Below are positions 1 to 8,318 of a stretch of DNA of 64,000 nucleotides, one piece after another. The position numbers and the translations under genes are program-made. This DNA comes from G965200765 sp965200765 (GTDB lineage: Bacteria; Pseudomonadota; Gammaproteobacteria; Arenicellales; JAJDZL01). The notes under the pieces are model-generated. The model was not told where the DNA came from. It did no database searches and was given only the letters and a program-made list of their open reading frames with translations. The stretch lies in contig OZ241380.1 in NCBI GenBank assembly GCA_965200765.1, positions 1,922,001-1,986,000 of the forward strand. The letters run 5' to 3'. Every line of letters starts with the position of its first letter. The stretch's first letter is position 1.

Positions 1-1055
1 CACGGTGTACACTGGCCGCAGGACTCTTCCCAGTAAAAATACGCAATTCTTTCCAGAACCCTGACCAGGGAAGTATCTTCATCCATAACAATTACCGAAC
101 CGGAACCCAGCATCGAACCTGCTTGTGAAAGAGAATCAAAATCCATATTGATTTCCATCATTGTCCCGGCCGGGAGTACGGGTGCCGAAGAACCACCCGG
201 AATCACTGCTTTCAGTTGTTTGCCATTCAGCATGCCGCCGGCCAATTCAAGCAATTCGGTAAATGGAGTACCTAGCGGCACCTCGAAATTTCCCGGATTG
301 TTCACATGTCCCGAGACCGAGAAAATTTTTGTTCCGGCATTGTTCTTGGGACCAATATCTACAAACCACTGTGCCCCCTCGCGCAGGATTCGTGGTACTG
401 AGGCAAGCGTTTCTGTATTGTTTATGGTGGTCGGCTGACCAAAAGCCCCGTACTGTGCCGGAAACGGCGGCTTGAAGCGCGGCTGGCCGGCCTTGCCTTC
501 AAGCGACTCCAGCAATCCGGTTTCTTCGCCGCAAATGTAGGCACCGGCCCCCAAATGATTGTACATTTCAAAGCTGAATTCACTGTCCAGAATATTCTGA
601 CCCAGCAAACCGGCCTGTCTGGCTTCCTGCATCGCCGTTTCCAGTCGCCCGTACGGCTCAAGAAACTCTCCCCGAATATAGTTGTACCCCACTGAAGCCC
701 CGATTGCATAACCGCAAATTGTCATGCCTTCAATCAGCGCATGCGGGTTGTAACGCATAATGTCCCGGTCTTTGAAGGTGCCCGGCTCACCTTCGTCGGA
801 ATTGCATACAACGTACTTTTGTCCTGCAAAGTCGCGCGGCATGAAACTCCATTTCAAACCCGTAGGAAACCCGGCCCCACCGCGTCCGCGCAAACCTGAA
901 GCCTTGATTTCATTCACAATTTCTTCTGGCGGAGTACCGTCTTTCAAGATTTTTGCCAAGGCCGTGTACCCGCCTGTACTCTTGTATGTATCCAATGTCC
1001 AAGGCTTGTCAAGCCCAGGCTCCGGTAAGCATACATAGACTTGTCGTGCAGTCAT
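1..1055 (-). CDS. nuoF: NADH-quinone oxidoreductase subunit F, partial (left edge)
   Basis: NuoF is the NADH-oxidising subunit of complex I, on the cytoplasmic arm; it binds NADH, FMN and a 4Fe-4S cluster. Reading the minus strand from the ATG at 1055 gives an uninterrupted frame to the window edge. It contains the FMN/NADH glycine-rich stretch GLRGRGGAGFPTGLKW, then YVVCNSDEGEPGTFKDRD, the GAGAYICGEETGLLESLEGK segment and, at the edge, ESCGQCTP, the start of the 4Fe-4S motif. The ATG overlaps the nuoE stop codon as ATGA, so the two are translationally coupled. The C-terminal part lies outside the window. The identification is firm. Confidence 0.95.
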   Translation of the reverse strand, partial: MTARQVYVCLPEPGLDKPWTLDTYKSTGGYTALAKILKDGTPPEEIVNEIKASGLRGRGGAGFPTGLKWSFMPRDFAGQKYVVCNSDEGEPGTFKDRDIMRYNPHALIEGMTICGYAIGASVGYNYIRGEFLEPYGRLETAMQEARQAGLLGQNILDSEFSFEMYNHLGAGAYICGEETGLLESLEGKAGQPRFKPPFPAQYGAFGQPTTINNTETLASVPRILREGAQWFVDIGPKNNAGTKIFSVSGHVNNPGNFEVPLGTPFTELLELAGGMLNGKQLKAVIPGGSSAPVLPAGTMMEINMDFDSLSQAGSMLGSGSVIVMDEDTSLVRVLERIAYFYWEESCGQCTP

Positions 1056-1522
1056 TCCAGCGACTCCAGAATTTCATCCATTTTCTGCGGTGTCAGATTT
1101 TCGCAGTATAGGGTATCAATGATTGCGACCGGTGCACCGGCGCATGCCGCCAGACATTCAACTTCTTTCAATGTAAAACGGCCATCTTCCGTAGTCTCGC
1201 CAAAACCGATATTCAATTTGTCAAACAAATGCCCGGCAAGCTCCGACGACCCCCGAAGCGAGCATGTAATGTTGGTACACAAACTAATCTTGTGACGACC
1301 GACCGGCTTCAGATCATACATGGTGTAGAAGGTTGCGACTTCCGCTACCTTTATGGGTTCAATCTTCAGTGCTTCTGCTACCGCTTCCATGACATTGGGA
1401 CTAAGCCATCCATGCTCTTTCTGGGCAATTCGCAAGGCCGCCAGTACTGCAGCCCGTGCGTGTCCTTGCGGATACTTTGCAACTTCCGACTGAATTTGGT
1501 GCAATGAATTTTCTGAAAGCAT
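1052..1522 (-). CDS. nuoE: NADH-quinone oxidoreductase subunit E (2Fe-2S)
   Basis: This 156-residue protein has the length and features of NuoE, the thioredoxin-like 2Fe-2S subunit that pairs with NuoF in the NADH dehydrogenase module. The four cluster cysteines are visible as CTNITC and, further on, CLAAC within VECLAACAGAPVA. Upstream helices (VLAALRIAQKEHGWLSP, VAEVATFYTMYDL) are typical of the family. Its start codon abuts the nuoD stop and its stop overlaps the nuoF start by four bases, so it lies within the nuo operon transcribed right to left. Confidence 0.95.
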   Translation of the reverse strand: MLSENSLHQIQSEVAKYPQGHARAAVLAALRIAQKEHGWLSPNVMEAVAEALKIEPIKVAEVATFYTMYDLKPVGRHKISLCTNITCSLRGSSELAGHLFDKLNIGFGETTEDGRFTLKEVECLAACAGAPVAIIDTLYCENLTPQKMDEILESLE

Positions 1523-2775
1523 TAGCGGTCAATCTCGCCGAATACAATATCCTGAGTACCAATCATTGCAACAACATCCGCCAGCATGTGCCCGCGGCAC
1601 ATGAAATTCAATGCTGACAGATGTGCAAACCCCGGTGCGCGAATCTTCATTCGATAGGGTTTGTTTGCTCCGTCCGAAATCAGATAGATTCCGAACTCCC
1701 CTTTCGGTGCTTCCACCGCGGCATATGCTTCACCTTCGCGAACGCAGTAGCCTTCGGTAAAAAATTTGAAATGATGAATGAGTGATTCCATGTCACGTTT
1801 CATCACTTCACGCCGCGGTGCAGCCAGTTTGGTGTTATCCAGCATCACCGGGCCGGGATTTTTTCGCAACCACTCCACACACTGGCGAACAATTCGATTC
1901 GACTGGCGCATTTCTTCCACTCTGCACAGGTAGCGATCATAGCAATCGCCGTTCGTTCCGACCGGTATATCAAAGTCTACCTGGTCATAAGTTTCGTATG
2001 GTTGTTTCTTTCTCAGGTCCCACTCCACTCCGGAACCGCGCAACATCGGGCCGGTAAACCCCCATTGATAAGCATCTTCGGGAGAAACCACTCCTATATC
2101 CACAGTTCTTTGTTTCCAGATTCGATTGTCTGTCAGCAAGGTTTCGTAGTCGTCGACACAGCCGGGAAATCTTTCAGTAAATGCCCAAATGAAATCCAGC
2201 AAATTGCCTTGACGATCTTTATTCTTCTGATCGATTTCCTTCTGGCTTCGCCGCTCTGAAGGCAAATACTGCGGCATTGATTCCGGCAGATCCCGGTGTA
2301 CACCGCCCGGCCGGTAGTATGTCGCGTGCATTCGAGCACCGGAAACTGCTTCATAGCAGTCCATCAAGTCCTCCCGTTCCCGAAAGCAGTAGAGAAATAC
2401 CGTCATTGCGCCGATATCCAAACCGTGTGCACCCAGCCACATCAAGTGATTGAGAATGCGCGTAATCTCGTCGAACATCACCCGGATATACTGTGCCCGC
2501 AACGGAATTTCAATACCCAGCAATTTCTCAATCGCCATCACATACGCATGCTCGTTGCACATCATCGAGACATAGTCCAGTCGGTCCATGTAACCGATGC
2601 TCTGGTTGAACGGTTTTGACTCTGCAAGTTTTTCAGTGGCGCGATGCAGCAATCCTATATGCGGATCCAATCGTTCCACAACTTCGCCGTCCATTTCCAT
2701 TACCAGGCGAAGCACACCATGTGCCGCAGGATGTTGCGGCCCAAAATTCATGGTGTAGTTACGAATCTCGGTCAC
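1522..2775 (-). CDS. nuoD: NADH-quinone oxidoreductase subunit D
   Basis: NuoD is the 49-kDa-type subunit of the peripheral arm, where it contributes to the quinone-binding cavity. The 417-residue protein starts with the conserved NFGPQHPAAHGVLRLVMEMDGE and contains HIGLLHRATEKLAE, YMDRLDYVSMM and MTVFLYCFREREDL, and it ends IGTQDIVFGEIDR as in other proteobacteria. It is separate from NuoC, not fused as in E. coli. The start overlaps the nuoC stop by 17 bases, which suggests coupling. Confidence 0.96.
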   Translation of the reverse strand: MTEIRNYTMNFGPQHPAAHGVLRLVMEMDGEVVERLDPHIGLLHRATEKLAESKPFNQSIGYMDRLDYVSMMCNEHAYVMAIEKLLGIEIPLRAQYIRVMFDEITRILNHLMWLGAHGLDIGAMTVFLYCFREREDLMDCYEAVSGARMHATYYRPGGVHRDLPESMPQYLPSERRSQKEIDQKNKDRQGNLLDFIWAFTERFPGCVDDYETLLTDNRIWKQRTVDIGVVSPEDAYQWGFTGPMLRGSGVEWDLRKKQPYETYDQVDFDIPVGTNGDCYDRYLCRVEEMRQSNRIVRQCVEWLRKNPGPVMLDNTKLAAPRREVMKRDMESLIHHFKFFTEGYCVREGEAYAAVEAPKGEFGIYLISDGANKPYRMKIRAPGFAHLSALNFMCRGHMLADVVAMIGTQDIVFGEIDR

Positions 2776-3367
2776 CGAAGCTATCCTCCCGAATCACGCG
2801 TGGCACAAGCGTCCGCGGTTCTATAGTTACCGGTTCGTAGATGACTCGGCCCTTGTCCGGGTCATATCGCATTTCTACATAGCCGGACAATGGAAAATCC
2901 TTACGAAATGGATGACCGACAAATCCATAATCAGTCAAAATTCTGCGCAAGTCAGGGTGTCCTTCAAATAAAATTCCAAACAGATCAAATACTTCCCGTT
3001 CAAACCAGTCAGCTCCCTTCCAAACATCTGTCACTGACTCGACGATGGTTGTTTCGTCATCGAGAAACACTTTTACTCGCAAACGATGATTGTGTTCGAC
3101 AGACAGCAAGTGGTAAACAACTGTAAATCTTGGACCACTCCATTTTCTTGCGGGTTCCTCTGCACCGTATTTCAGGTAGTCAACTCCGCACAGGTCAACC
3201 AGTTGATTGAATCTGGTTTCGGCACTGTCTCTCAAACTCAGGCAAACCTGCTTGATGTCCTTGCTGTCAACAGTAACGGTCAATTCCCCATTGGCTTGCA
3301 CACTGGATACAAGTCGATCTCCGAGCAATTTTTCGACATGCTCCTCCAATGCTGAGACGGATGCCAT
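2759..3367 (-). CDS. nuoC: NADH-quinone oxidoreductase subunit C
   Basis: NuoC is the 30-kDa-type subunit of complex I, at the junction of the peripheral arm. The 202-residue protein carries the family signature WFEREVFDLFGILFEGHPDLRRILTDYGF, seen in the stretch from about residue 120 to 150, followed by HPFRKDFPLSGYVEMRYD. The length is normal for an unfused NuoC. It sits between nuoB and nuoD with short or overlapping junctions. Confidence 0.95.
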   Translation of the reverse strand: MASVSALEEHVEKLLGDRLVSSVQANGELTVTVDSKDIKQVCLSLRDSAETRFNQLVDLCGVDYLKYGAEEPARKWSGPRFTVVYHLLSVEHNHRLRVKVFLDDETTIVESVTDVWKGADWFEREVFDLFGILFEGHPDLRRILTDYGFVGHPFRKDFPLSGYVEMRYDPDKGRVIYEPVTIEPRTLVPRVIREDSFGDRDS

Positions 3368-3377
3368 TGAATGTTGC

Positions 3378-3854
3378 CTACTTGGCGGTCGTTTCAGTAT
3401 TGCGAATTTTTCTCTGCAATTGCAGAATACCGTATATCAATGCTTCGGCGGTCGGCGGGCATCCGGGAACGTAGATATCGACCGGAACAATCCTGTCGCA
3501 TCCGCGAACAACGGAATAAGAGTAATGGTAGTATCCTCCGCCGTTTGCACAAGACCCCATGGAAATGACCCACTTTGGATCGGCCATCTGGTCATAGACT
3601 CTTCTGAGGGCCGGTGCCATTTTGTTGCACAAAGTGCCAGCAACAATCATTACATCCGACTGCCGCGGGCTGGGGCGAAAAATAATTCCGAAACGGTCCA
3701 GGTCGTAGCGAGCTGCGCCGGCCTGCATCATTTCAACCGCGCAACAGGCCAAACCGAAGGTCATCGGCCACATGGCACCGGTTCGCGCCCAATTCACCAA
3801 TTTGTCAAGATTTGTGGTTACAAAGCCTTGGTTCATAATTCCTTCAATCGGCAT
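3378..3854 (-). CDS. nuoB: NADH-quinone oxidoreductase subunit B
   Basis: NuoB (158 residues) carries the terminal 4Fe-4S cluster N2, which hands electrons to quinone. The cluster ligands are visible: the adjacent cysteines in GLACCAVEMM, the cysteine in ISMGSCANGGGYYHYSYS, and the VPGCPPTAEALIYGILQLQ motif near the C terminus. It begins three bases after the nuoA stop, in the standard nuoABCDEF order. Confidence 0.96.
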   Translation of the reverse strand: MPIEGIMNQGFVTTNLDKLVNWARTGAMWPMTFGLACCAVEMMQAGAARYDLDRFGIIFRPSPRQSDVMIVAGTLCNKMAPALRRVYDQMADPKWVISMGSCANGGGYYHYSYSVVRGCDRIVPVDIYVPGCPPTAEALIYGILQLQRKIRNTETTAK

Positions 3855-3857
3855 AAT

Positions 3858-4214
3858 CTACTCCCACTCTAATGCGCCTTTCATCCATTCGTATATAAAT
3901 CCCACGACCAGAACCGCCAGAAACAACATCATTGCCAAGAAGCCAAACATGCCTATATCGTCCAAGGCGACTGCCCACGGGAACAAAAATGCAATCTCGA
4001 GATCGAAAATGATAAACAGAATTGCGACCAGATAGTATCTGACATCGAATTTCATGCGACTGTCTTCAAAGGCTTCAAAGCCACATTCGTATGGCGACAG
4101 CTTGGCTTCGTTCGGCTTATGCGGTCCAAGCACGCGGCCGGCCACAAGCAATGCAATTCCAAAGACCATTGCAACCAGCAAGAAAACAATGATTGGAAAA
4201 TAGTTGCTTAGCAT
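3858..4214 (-). CDS. nuoA: NADH-quinone oxidoreductase subunit A
   Basis: NuoA (118 residues) is a small membrane subunit of complex I with three transmembrane helices: residues about 5-25, 60-80 and 88-108. The conserved loop PYECGFEAFEDSRMKFDVRYYLVAILFIIFDLE spans the functionally important cysteine and acidic residues. It is the first gene of the nuo operon. Upstream, the usual neighbour tRNA-Leu is separated from it by the Cache-domain gene at 4423-4905. Confidence 0.95.
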   Translation of the reverse strand: MLSNYFPIIVFLLVAMVFGIALLVAGRVLGPHKPNEAKLSPYECGFEAFEDSRMKFDVRYYLVAILFIIFDLEIAFLFPWAVALDDIGMFGFLAMMLFLAVLVVGFIYEWMKGALEWE

Positions 4215-4422
4215 TGGTTTGTCAGGGTCGAATCCATCGCGTCAGTCAAATTCCTTTTGCTGTCCGAACAGAATGGAAAAATTATCACCTTCTATTGTAT
4301 TGAAATTCGCTGAAGTATTTCAAAAAAATTCCTTGCCGCGACCATTTCAACAGAATTCTGCTCGCATGCCTTCCAATCAGACTAGTCAGAGGCATCAACT
4401 CGTTTTGCTATCTGGAAGACCG

Positions 4423-4905
4423 CTATTCGTATATACCCACTCCAAAAATATAGCCGTCGTGCAAAACCACCCAGCTCTTTTTCTTCTCAATGTTGCCGCT
4501 TGAAAAATTCATGTACTTGTAGTTTGCCCAGCCACCCTCAGGAGTGGCGGCTTCAAGAACAGCCATTCCAATGTCACGTCCATCTGCATCCAGTAATCCC
4601 AGGTTGGGTTCGCCAACTCGGCTCGGCTCGGTGCCATGTGCAACCACCCGATCTTCTTCCACATTGACGACAAAAACATACAGGTCCTTCTCGCGAAACT
4701 CAGGACGAGGGTTATTGGTAAATTTGTCTAATGCCGCCTCGGCTCCCATTTGCTTGTAGTACTCCACAGCACTGGCCACCATCGCTTGTGCATCTTCCGC
4801 ACTGCCGCGCATTTCCTGAGCAGAAACTGTGGAGATGCAAGAAAACAGCAACAAAAACGCGATGAGATTATTTCGCACAAAATCTGAATAATGATTGCAG
4901 TTCAT
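4423..4905 (-). CDS. Secreted single-Cache-domain protein
   Basis: This 160-residue protein has a cleavable signal peptide (IAFLLLFSCISTVSA followed by QEM) and a globular part resembling a single Cache_2-type sensor domain: an N-terminal helix with EYYKQMGAEAALDKF, then KDLYVFVVNVEEDRVVAHGTEP, GRDIGMAVLEAA and WANYKYMNFSSGNIEKKKSWVV. No transmembrane anchor or output domain follows, so it is probably a free periplasmic small-ligand binder. The ligand is unknown. It lies between tRNA-Leu and nuoA, where close relatives usually have no gene. The family call is from pattern, not a search. Confidence 0.75.
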   Translation of the reverse strand: MNCNHYSDFVRNNLIAFLLLFSCISTVSAQEMRGSAEDAQAMVASAVEYYKQMGAEAALDKFTNNPRPEFREKDLYVFVVNVEEDRVVAHGTEPSRVGEPNLGLLDADGRDIGMAVLEAATPEGGWANYKYMNFSSGNIEKKKSWVVLHDGYIFGVGIYE

Positions 4906-4956
4906 TTTTACACCTCAAAAATTGCATTGACCACAAACCAATGCGGTTTGCATGTT

Positions 4957-5041
4957 TGGTGCCGAAGGCCGGACTCGAACCGGCACGGCTATCGCCACCG
5001 CCCCCTCAAGACGGCGTGTCTACCAATTCCACCACTTCGGC
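4957..5041 (-). tRNA. tRNA-Leu (anticodon GAG)
   Basis: The minus strand folds as an 85-base class II tRNA. The acceptor GCCGAAG pairs with CTTCGGC, the anticodon arm CCGTC-TTGAGGG-GGCGG has GAG at positions 34-36, a long variable arm is present, the T arm contains GGTTCGAGTCC, and a CCA end is encoded. It lies between secG and the nuo operon, the usual proteobacterial place for this gene. Confidence 0.95.
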
Positions 5042-5057
5042 TGTTGAATGAGCCCTC

Positions 5058-5489
5058 CTACTCCTGCACTTGGGGTACTTCACCAGTGTTTGTTTCTGTT
5101 TCCGGCGCAGTTGGCACTTCGTTTACGTCCATTTGTGCTTCTGACACTGCTGGCACCTCGCTTTCTTCAGCTTGACCATCGGAAACTGCCGGCATCTCGC
5201 CTTCATCGGGAACAGTTTCCACTACAGATTGCGTTACACTCGGCACCACTCTGTCCCCTGTATAGATGTAAGCGAGTCCGAGCGCAATGCCAAAATACAC
5301 AGTAGCAAGGACTGCCGTCAATCTGGACAAGAAACTGGCCGATCCCCGGCTACCGAATACCGACTGCGAACCACCCCCGAAAACCGCGCCCAAATCCGAA
5401 CCTCGACCTCGCTGAATGAGAATCAGGACCACAAGCGCAATTGACAGCGTAAAAAACAATCCAAGCAGTATTTTGGTTAGTAACTCCAT
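5058..5489 (-). CDS. secG: Preprotein translocase subunit SecG
   Basis: SecG is the small auxiliary subunit of the SecYEG protein-export channel. The protein has the two expected transmembrane segments (ILLGLFFTLSIALVVLILIQ and LTAVLATVYFGIALGLAYIY) joined by the conserved cytoplasmic loop RGRGSDLGAVFGGGSQSVFG. I chose the ATG giving MELLTK; a start seven codons upstream at 5510 is also open. The tail after the second helix is long and acidic, with repeated EVP steps (EGEMPAV, ESEVPAV, VNEVPTA, TGEVPQV), longer than E. coli SecG. It follows tpiA directly. Confidence 0.92.
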   Translation of the reverse strand: MELLTKILLGLFFTLSIALVVLILIQRGRGSDLGAVFGGGSQSVFGSRGSASFLSRLTAVLATVYFGIALGLAYIYTGDRVVPSVTQSVVETVPDEGEMPAVSDGQAEESEVPAVSEAQMDVNEVPTAPETETNTGEVPQVQE

Positions 5490-5510
5490 AGTTTCAATAT
5501 TTCCCTGCAT

Positions 5511-6263
5511 TCAACTCATGCATATTTCCAAAAATTTTTCAGCATCCAAAGATGCACCGCCAACCAGGCCCCCATCCACATCAGGTTGTTCAAAAATAAC
5601 CTTGGCATTGTCCGGATTTACGCTACCACCATACACAATTCTGACTTGCTCCGCTGTATCCGCATCAACTTGCGCAAGATACTGCCGTATCCAGCCATGC
5701 ACTTCCTGTGCCTGTTCCGGTGTCGCATTCCGGCCTGTGCCAATTGCCCAGACTGGCTCGTAAGCGAACATTATATCGTTTATTTCACTGTCGTTGACTT
5801 CCTGAATGATCGCTTCCAGTTGCTGTTCAACAATTGTACGCGTTTGTCCACTTTCCCGTTCTTCCAATGTCTCCCCGACACATACAATGGGTTTCATGTA
5901 GTTCTCCAACACCATTTTTGCTTTTTTTGCAACAACCTTGTTGGTTTCACCGTATAGCCGTCGCCGCTCCGAATGTCCAACAATCACGTAGTCGCAATCG
6001 AATTCTCTGATCATTGTAGCGGAGACTTCGCCTGTGTATGCACCGTCTGAGTATTCGCTGACATTTTGGGCCCCCAATTGAACTTCAATTTCAAGATCAT
6101 CAATCAGGTCATCCATAAAGTCCAAATACACCATCGGCGGACAGACAACAATCTGGAAATCCACAAACTCCGGCAATTCATCAGCAAGAATCTGAAGCCA
6201 TTCGTCGACCATGAAACTGTCGCCATTCATCTTCCAGTTAGCGACTATGATGCGTCTGCGCAT
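5511..6263 (-). CDS. tpiA: Triosephosphate isomerase
   Basis: TpiA interconverts dihydroxyacetone phosphate and glyceraldehyde 3-phosphate in the cytoplasm. The 250-residue protein has the substrate lysine in ANWKMNG, the catalytic histidine in IVGHSERR, the catalytic glutamate in AYEPVWAIGTGR and the phosphate-binding YGGSVNPDN. It heads the tpiA-secG-tRNA-Leu block. The start at MRRRIIVANWKMNG is the only sensible one. Confidence 0.97.
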   Translation of the reverse strand: MRRRIIVANWKMNGDSFMVDEWLQILADELPEFVDFQIVVCPPMVYLDFMDDLIDDLEIEVQLGAQNVSEYSDGAYTGEVSATMIREFDCDYVIVGHSERRRLYGETNKVVAKKAKMVLENYMKPIVCVGETLEERESGQTRTIVEQQLEAIIQEVNDSEINDIMFAYEPVWAIGTGRNATPEQAQEVHGWIRQYLAQVDADTAEQVRIVYGGSVNPDNAKVIFEQPDVDGGLVGGASLDAEKFLEICMS

Positions 6264-6532
6264 GGGTTTAAAATCAGATATAACAAAGTCAGGTTCGAAG
6301 CTACGAGCAGTCCGTAGTCTGCAGTGTGTACCAAGCGGTGCAAGTAACGGATGGACTCAGTAAAGCAAAATTGACATTATAGTGCAGTGAACCAGTCAAT
6401 TGAGTGCAAGTTCACGGAATCAGTCCTTCGGTTGTCAAGAACATATCGCGCAGATCGCAAACCAAGCCAAAGCTCATCAAAGACCTTGGTGCCATAATGC
6501 ACTTGACCCGGTAGTGAAATTTGATGAACTAT

Positions 6533-8317
6533 TTACGAAGCTGAACGATATTCAAGCAAAGCAGATCTGCCTAGCATTTTCACGATCTTCACCCGTAATT
6601 TGCAACCGTCTGAATCTGCAAGATCAAGTTCTTCATTGATTGCGAACTGGACCGGTTGAAGTGCTCCCTTGTTGATGGCAATATTGGAAGCATACAAATA
6701 GGTTCTTTCAATAGTGTCAAGAATGGGACTCAGCCTCCCACGCAACCCGGGAATGTATCCGGTATCTTCAGAAAATATTACCGATCCCCCATTTGGAAGT
6801 TTTGTCATATTGAGTGCCAACGGTCGCATGGCAGGCACCCATTCAATTTCCAAACTCGCGGCATACTCCTTTTTTGCGGCGAAAACAGTCATGGGCAAAT
6901 GAGTAGAGTGCAACTCCACGTAAGCCAAGCCTTCTTCATTGGTTATCGCCTCTTTCCAAGTATTGTTTGGAAACAGTACAAGCAGATTTACGTTATCCAA
7001 TGGTCTTCCGGAATGGTAGGCGAATATTGCAACTTTGCCAGGACTGGAGTCCTGCGATGCTGCGGGGATTGAAACCAGAACTTCTGCGTTATCAATCAAT
7101 CGAAATTCGGGCATTTGCCCGCACAGTTTTTTTGTTTCTGCCTGAATGATTGGCACTCCGTCCCCGCGTTTTTCCACAAAAAACTCTCTGTCTTCCGAAC
7201 CACTGATTCCACCAGTTCGAATTCTTCCAAATATGGTTGTTAAAACTTCGTTACGAGTAGCTTGCCTTTCAGCCATGCTGTCGACTGTCAAATCATTTGG
7301 CAGTGCCCCTGGCGATTGCACCTCCAGTCGGTCTGAAAACATTGCAATACGAATTCTGCTTCCTCTAACAGAGTAGTCTCGATGTACAACAGCGTTTACA
7401 ATCACTTCAAAAACAGCCTTGTCGCTATATTGGGGAAGGTCCACTCGTGCCGGAGTTTTACGAGCTGCAACTCTCATATTTCGAATTACAAATGCTACTG
7501 CCTCAGAAACTTGCTGATTTAACGGACCTTTGATGTCCTTGGAGTCCACTTGCCCTGATGCTCGGTCTTGTCCTCGGTACAGTGTTGCAGTAATATAGGC
7601 ACTAGGAAGCCAAATTTCAGGATTTTTGGTACACATCAAAATACCTGCAACTGTTGAACGAAATTCATTCATATCGTCAACTGCCAGGAGGGCTATTTTT
7701 GAAAGTCCCAATTCAGGATTGGATATGCTTTCCGAACTCAGCAAAGGTTTCCATAACGGTTCTTCAAGTGTACCAAATCCAGTATCCGAAACAATTTGAC
7801 GATCAAACCACAAGAAACGAAATTGGGTTCGGTGCTGTGCGAGTCGCAAAATTTGATCGGTATCCAGTTTTCTTTTCTTGATCCCTACTCGTTGATAAAC
7901 ACCTCCCTTGCTCTTGTGTGCTGCGTAACCCTTATGAACAGCTACTACCAGTAGCTTGCTCCCTTTAATTTCCCGCTTACTTGTTGTAAGTTCAATGCGA
8001 GGTGTAATGTTATCCCAAGAAATGTCAACTATCAATTTTTCTAATTGCTTTAGTTGTTCCTTGGTCATGTCCTGGACATCACCATCGTTTGTTACCCCGA
8101 ATAAAATTATGCCACCACTTGCGTTTGCAAAGGCCGCCAACTCGTTTGCGATGGTATCAGGCTTTGGCTTCACTGGAAGATCGTCGCGAAATTCAATTTT
8201 TTTGAATTCCCAATTACTATCTTCTCCTGACAGTAATCGTCTTTTAATTTCCGAGTTGTCAAATTGAATCATTAATTTTGAACTATTGCACGCAAACTCC
8301 CAAATCTTTTTACGCAC
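6533..8317 (-). CDS. AlbA_2 (Schlafen-type) and HATPase domain protein, RecG-like accessory
   Basis: The protein has 594 residues from a GTG start one base after the methyltransferase stop, which suggests translational coupling; an ATG 15 codons in (MIQFDNSE) is an alternative. Residues about 20-150 match the AlbA_2/Schlafen putative DNA-binding domain: NWEFKKIEF, then DTIANELAAFANASGGIILFGV and GGVYQRVG. Residues about 270-400 contain a GHKL ATPase-like module, VFEVIVNAVVHRDYSVRG, with RLEVQSPGALPNDLT and a following winged-helix-like stretch. The last 170 residues are beta-rich with no family I recognise. Proteins of this type are common beside restriction or defence genes. A role with the adjacent methylase is inference. 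Confidence 0.75.
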   Translation of the reverse strand: MRKKIWEFACNSSKLMIQFDNSEIKRRLLSGEDSNWEFKKIEFRDDLPVKPKPDTIANELAAFANASGGIILFGVTNDGDVQDMTKEQLKQLEKLIVDISWDNITPRIELTTSKREIKGSKLLVVAVHKGYAAHKSKGGVYQRVGIKKRKLDTDQILRLAQHRTQFRFLWFDRQIVSDTGFGTLEEPLWKPLLSSESISNPELGLSKIALLAVDDMNEFRSTVAGILMCTKNPEIWLPSAYITATLYRGQDRASGQVDSKDIKGPLNQQVSEAVAFVIRNMRVAARKTPARVDLPQYSDKAVFEVIVNAVVHRDYSVRGSRIRIAMFSDRLEVQSPGALPNDLTVDSMAERQATRNEVLTTIFGRIRTGGISGSEDREFFVEKRGDGVPIIQAETKKLCGQMPEFRLIDNAEVLVSIPAASQDSSPGKVAIFAYHSGRPLDNVNLLVLFPNNTWKEAITNEEGLAYVELHSTHLPMTVFAAKKEYAASLEIEWVPAMRPLALNMTKLPNGGSVIFSEDTGYIPGLRGRLSPILDTIERTYLYASNIAINKGALQPVQFAINEELDLADSDGCKLRVKIVKMLGRSALLEYRSAS

Positions 8318-8318
8318 G

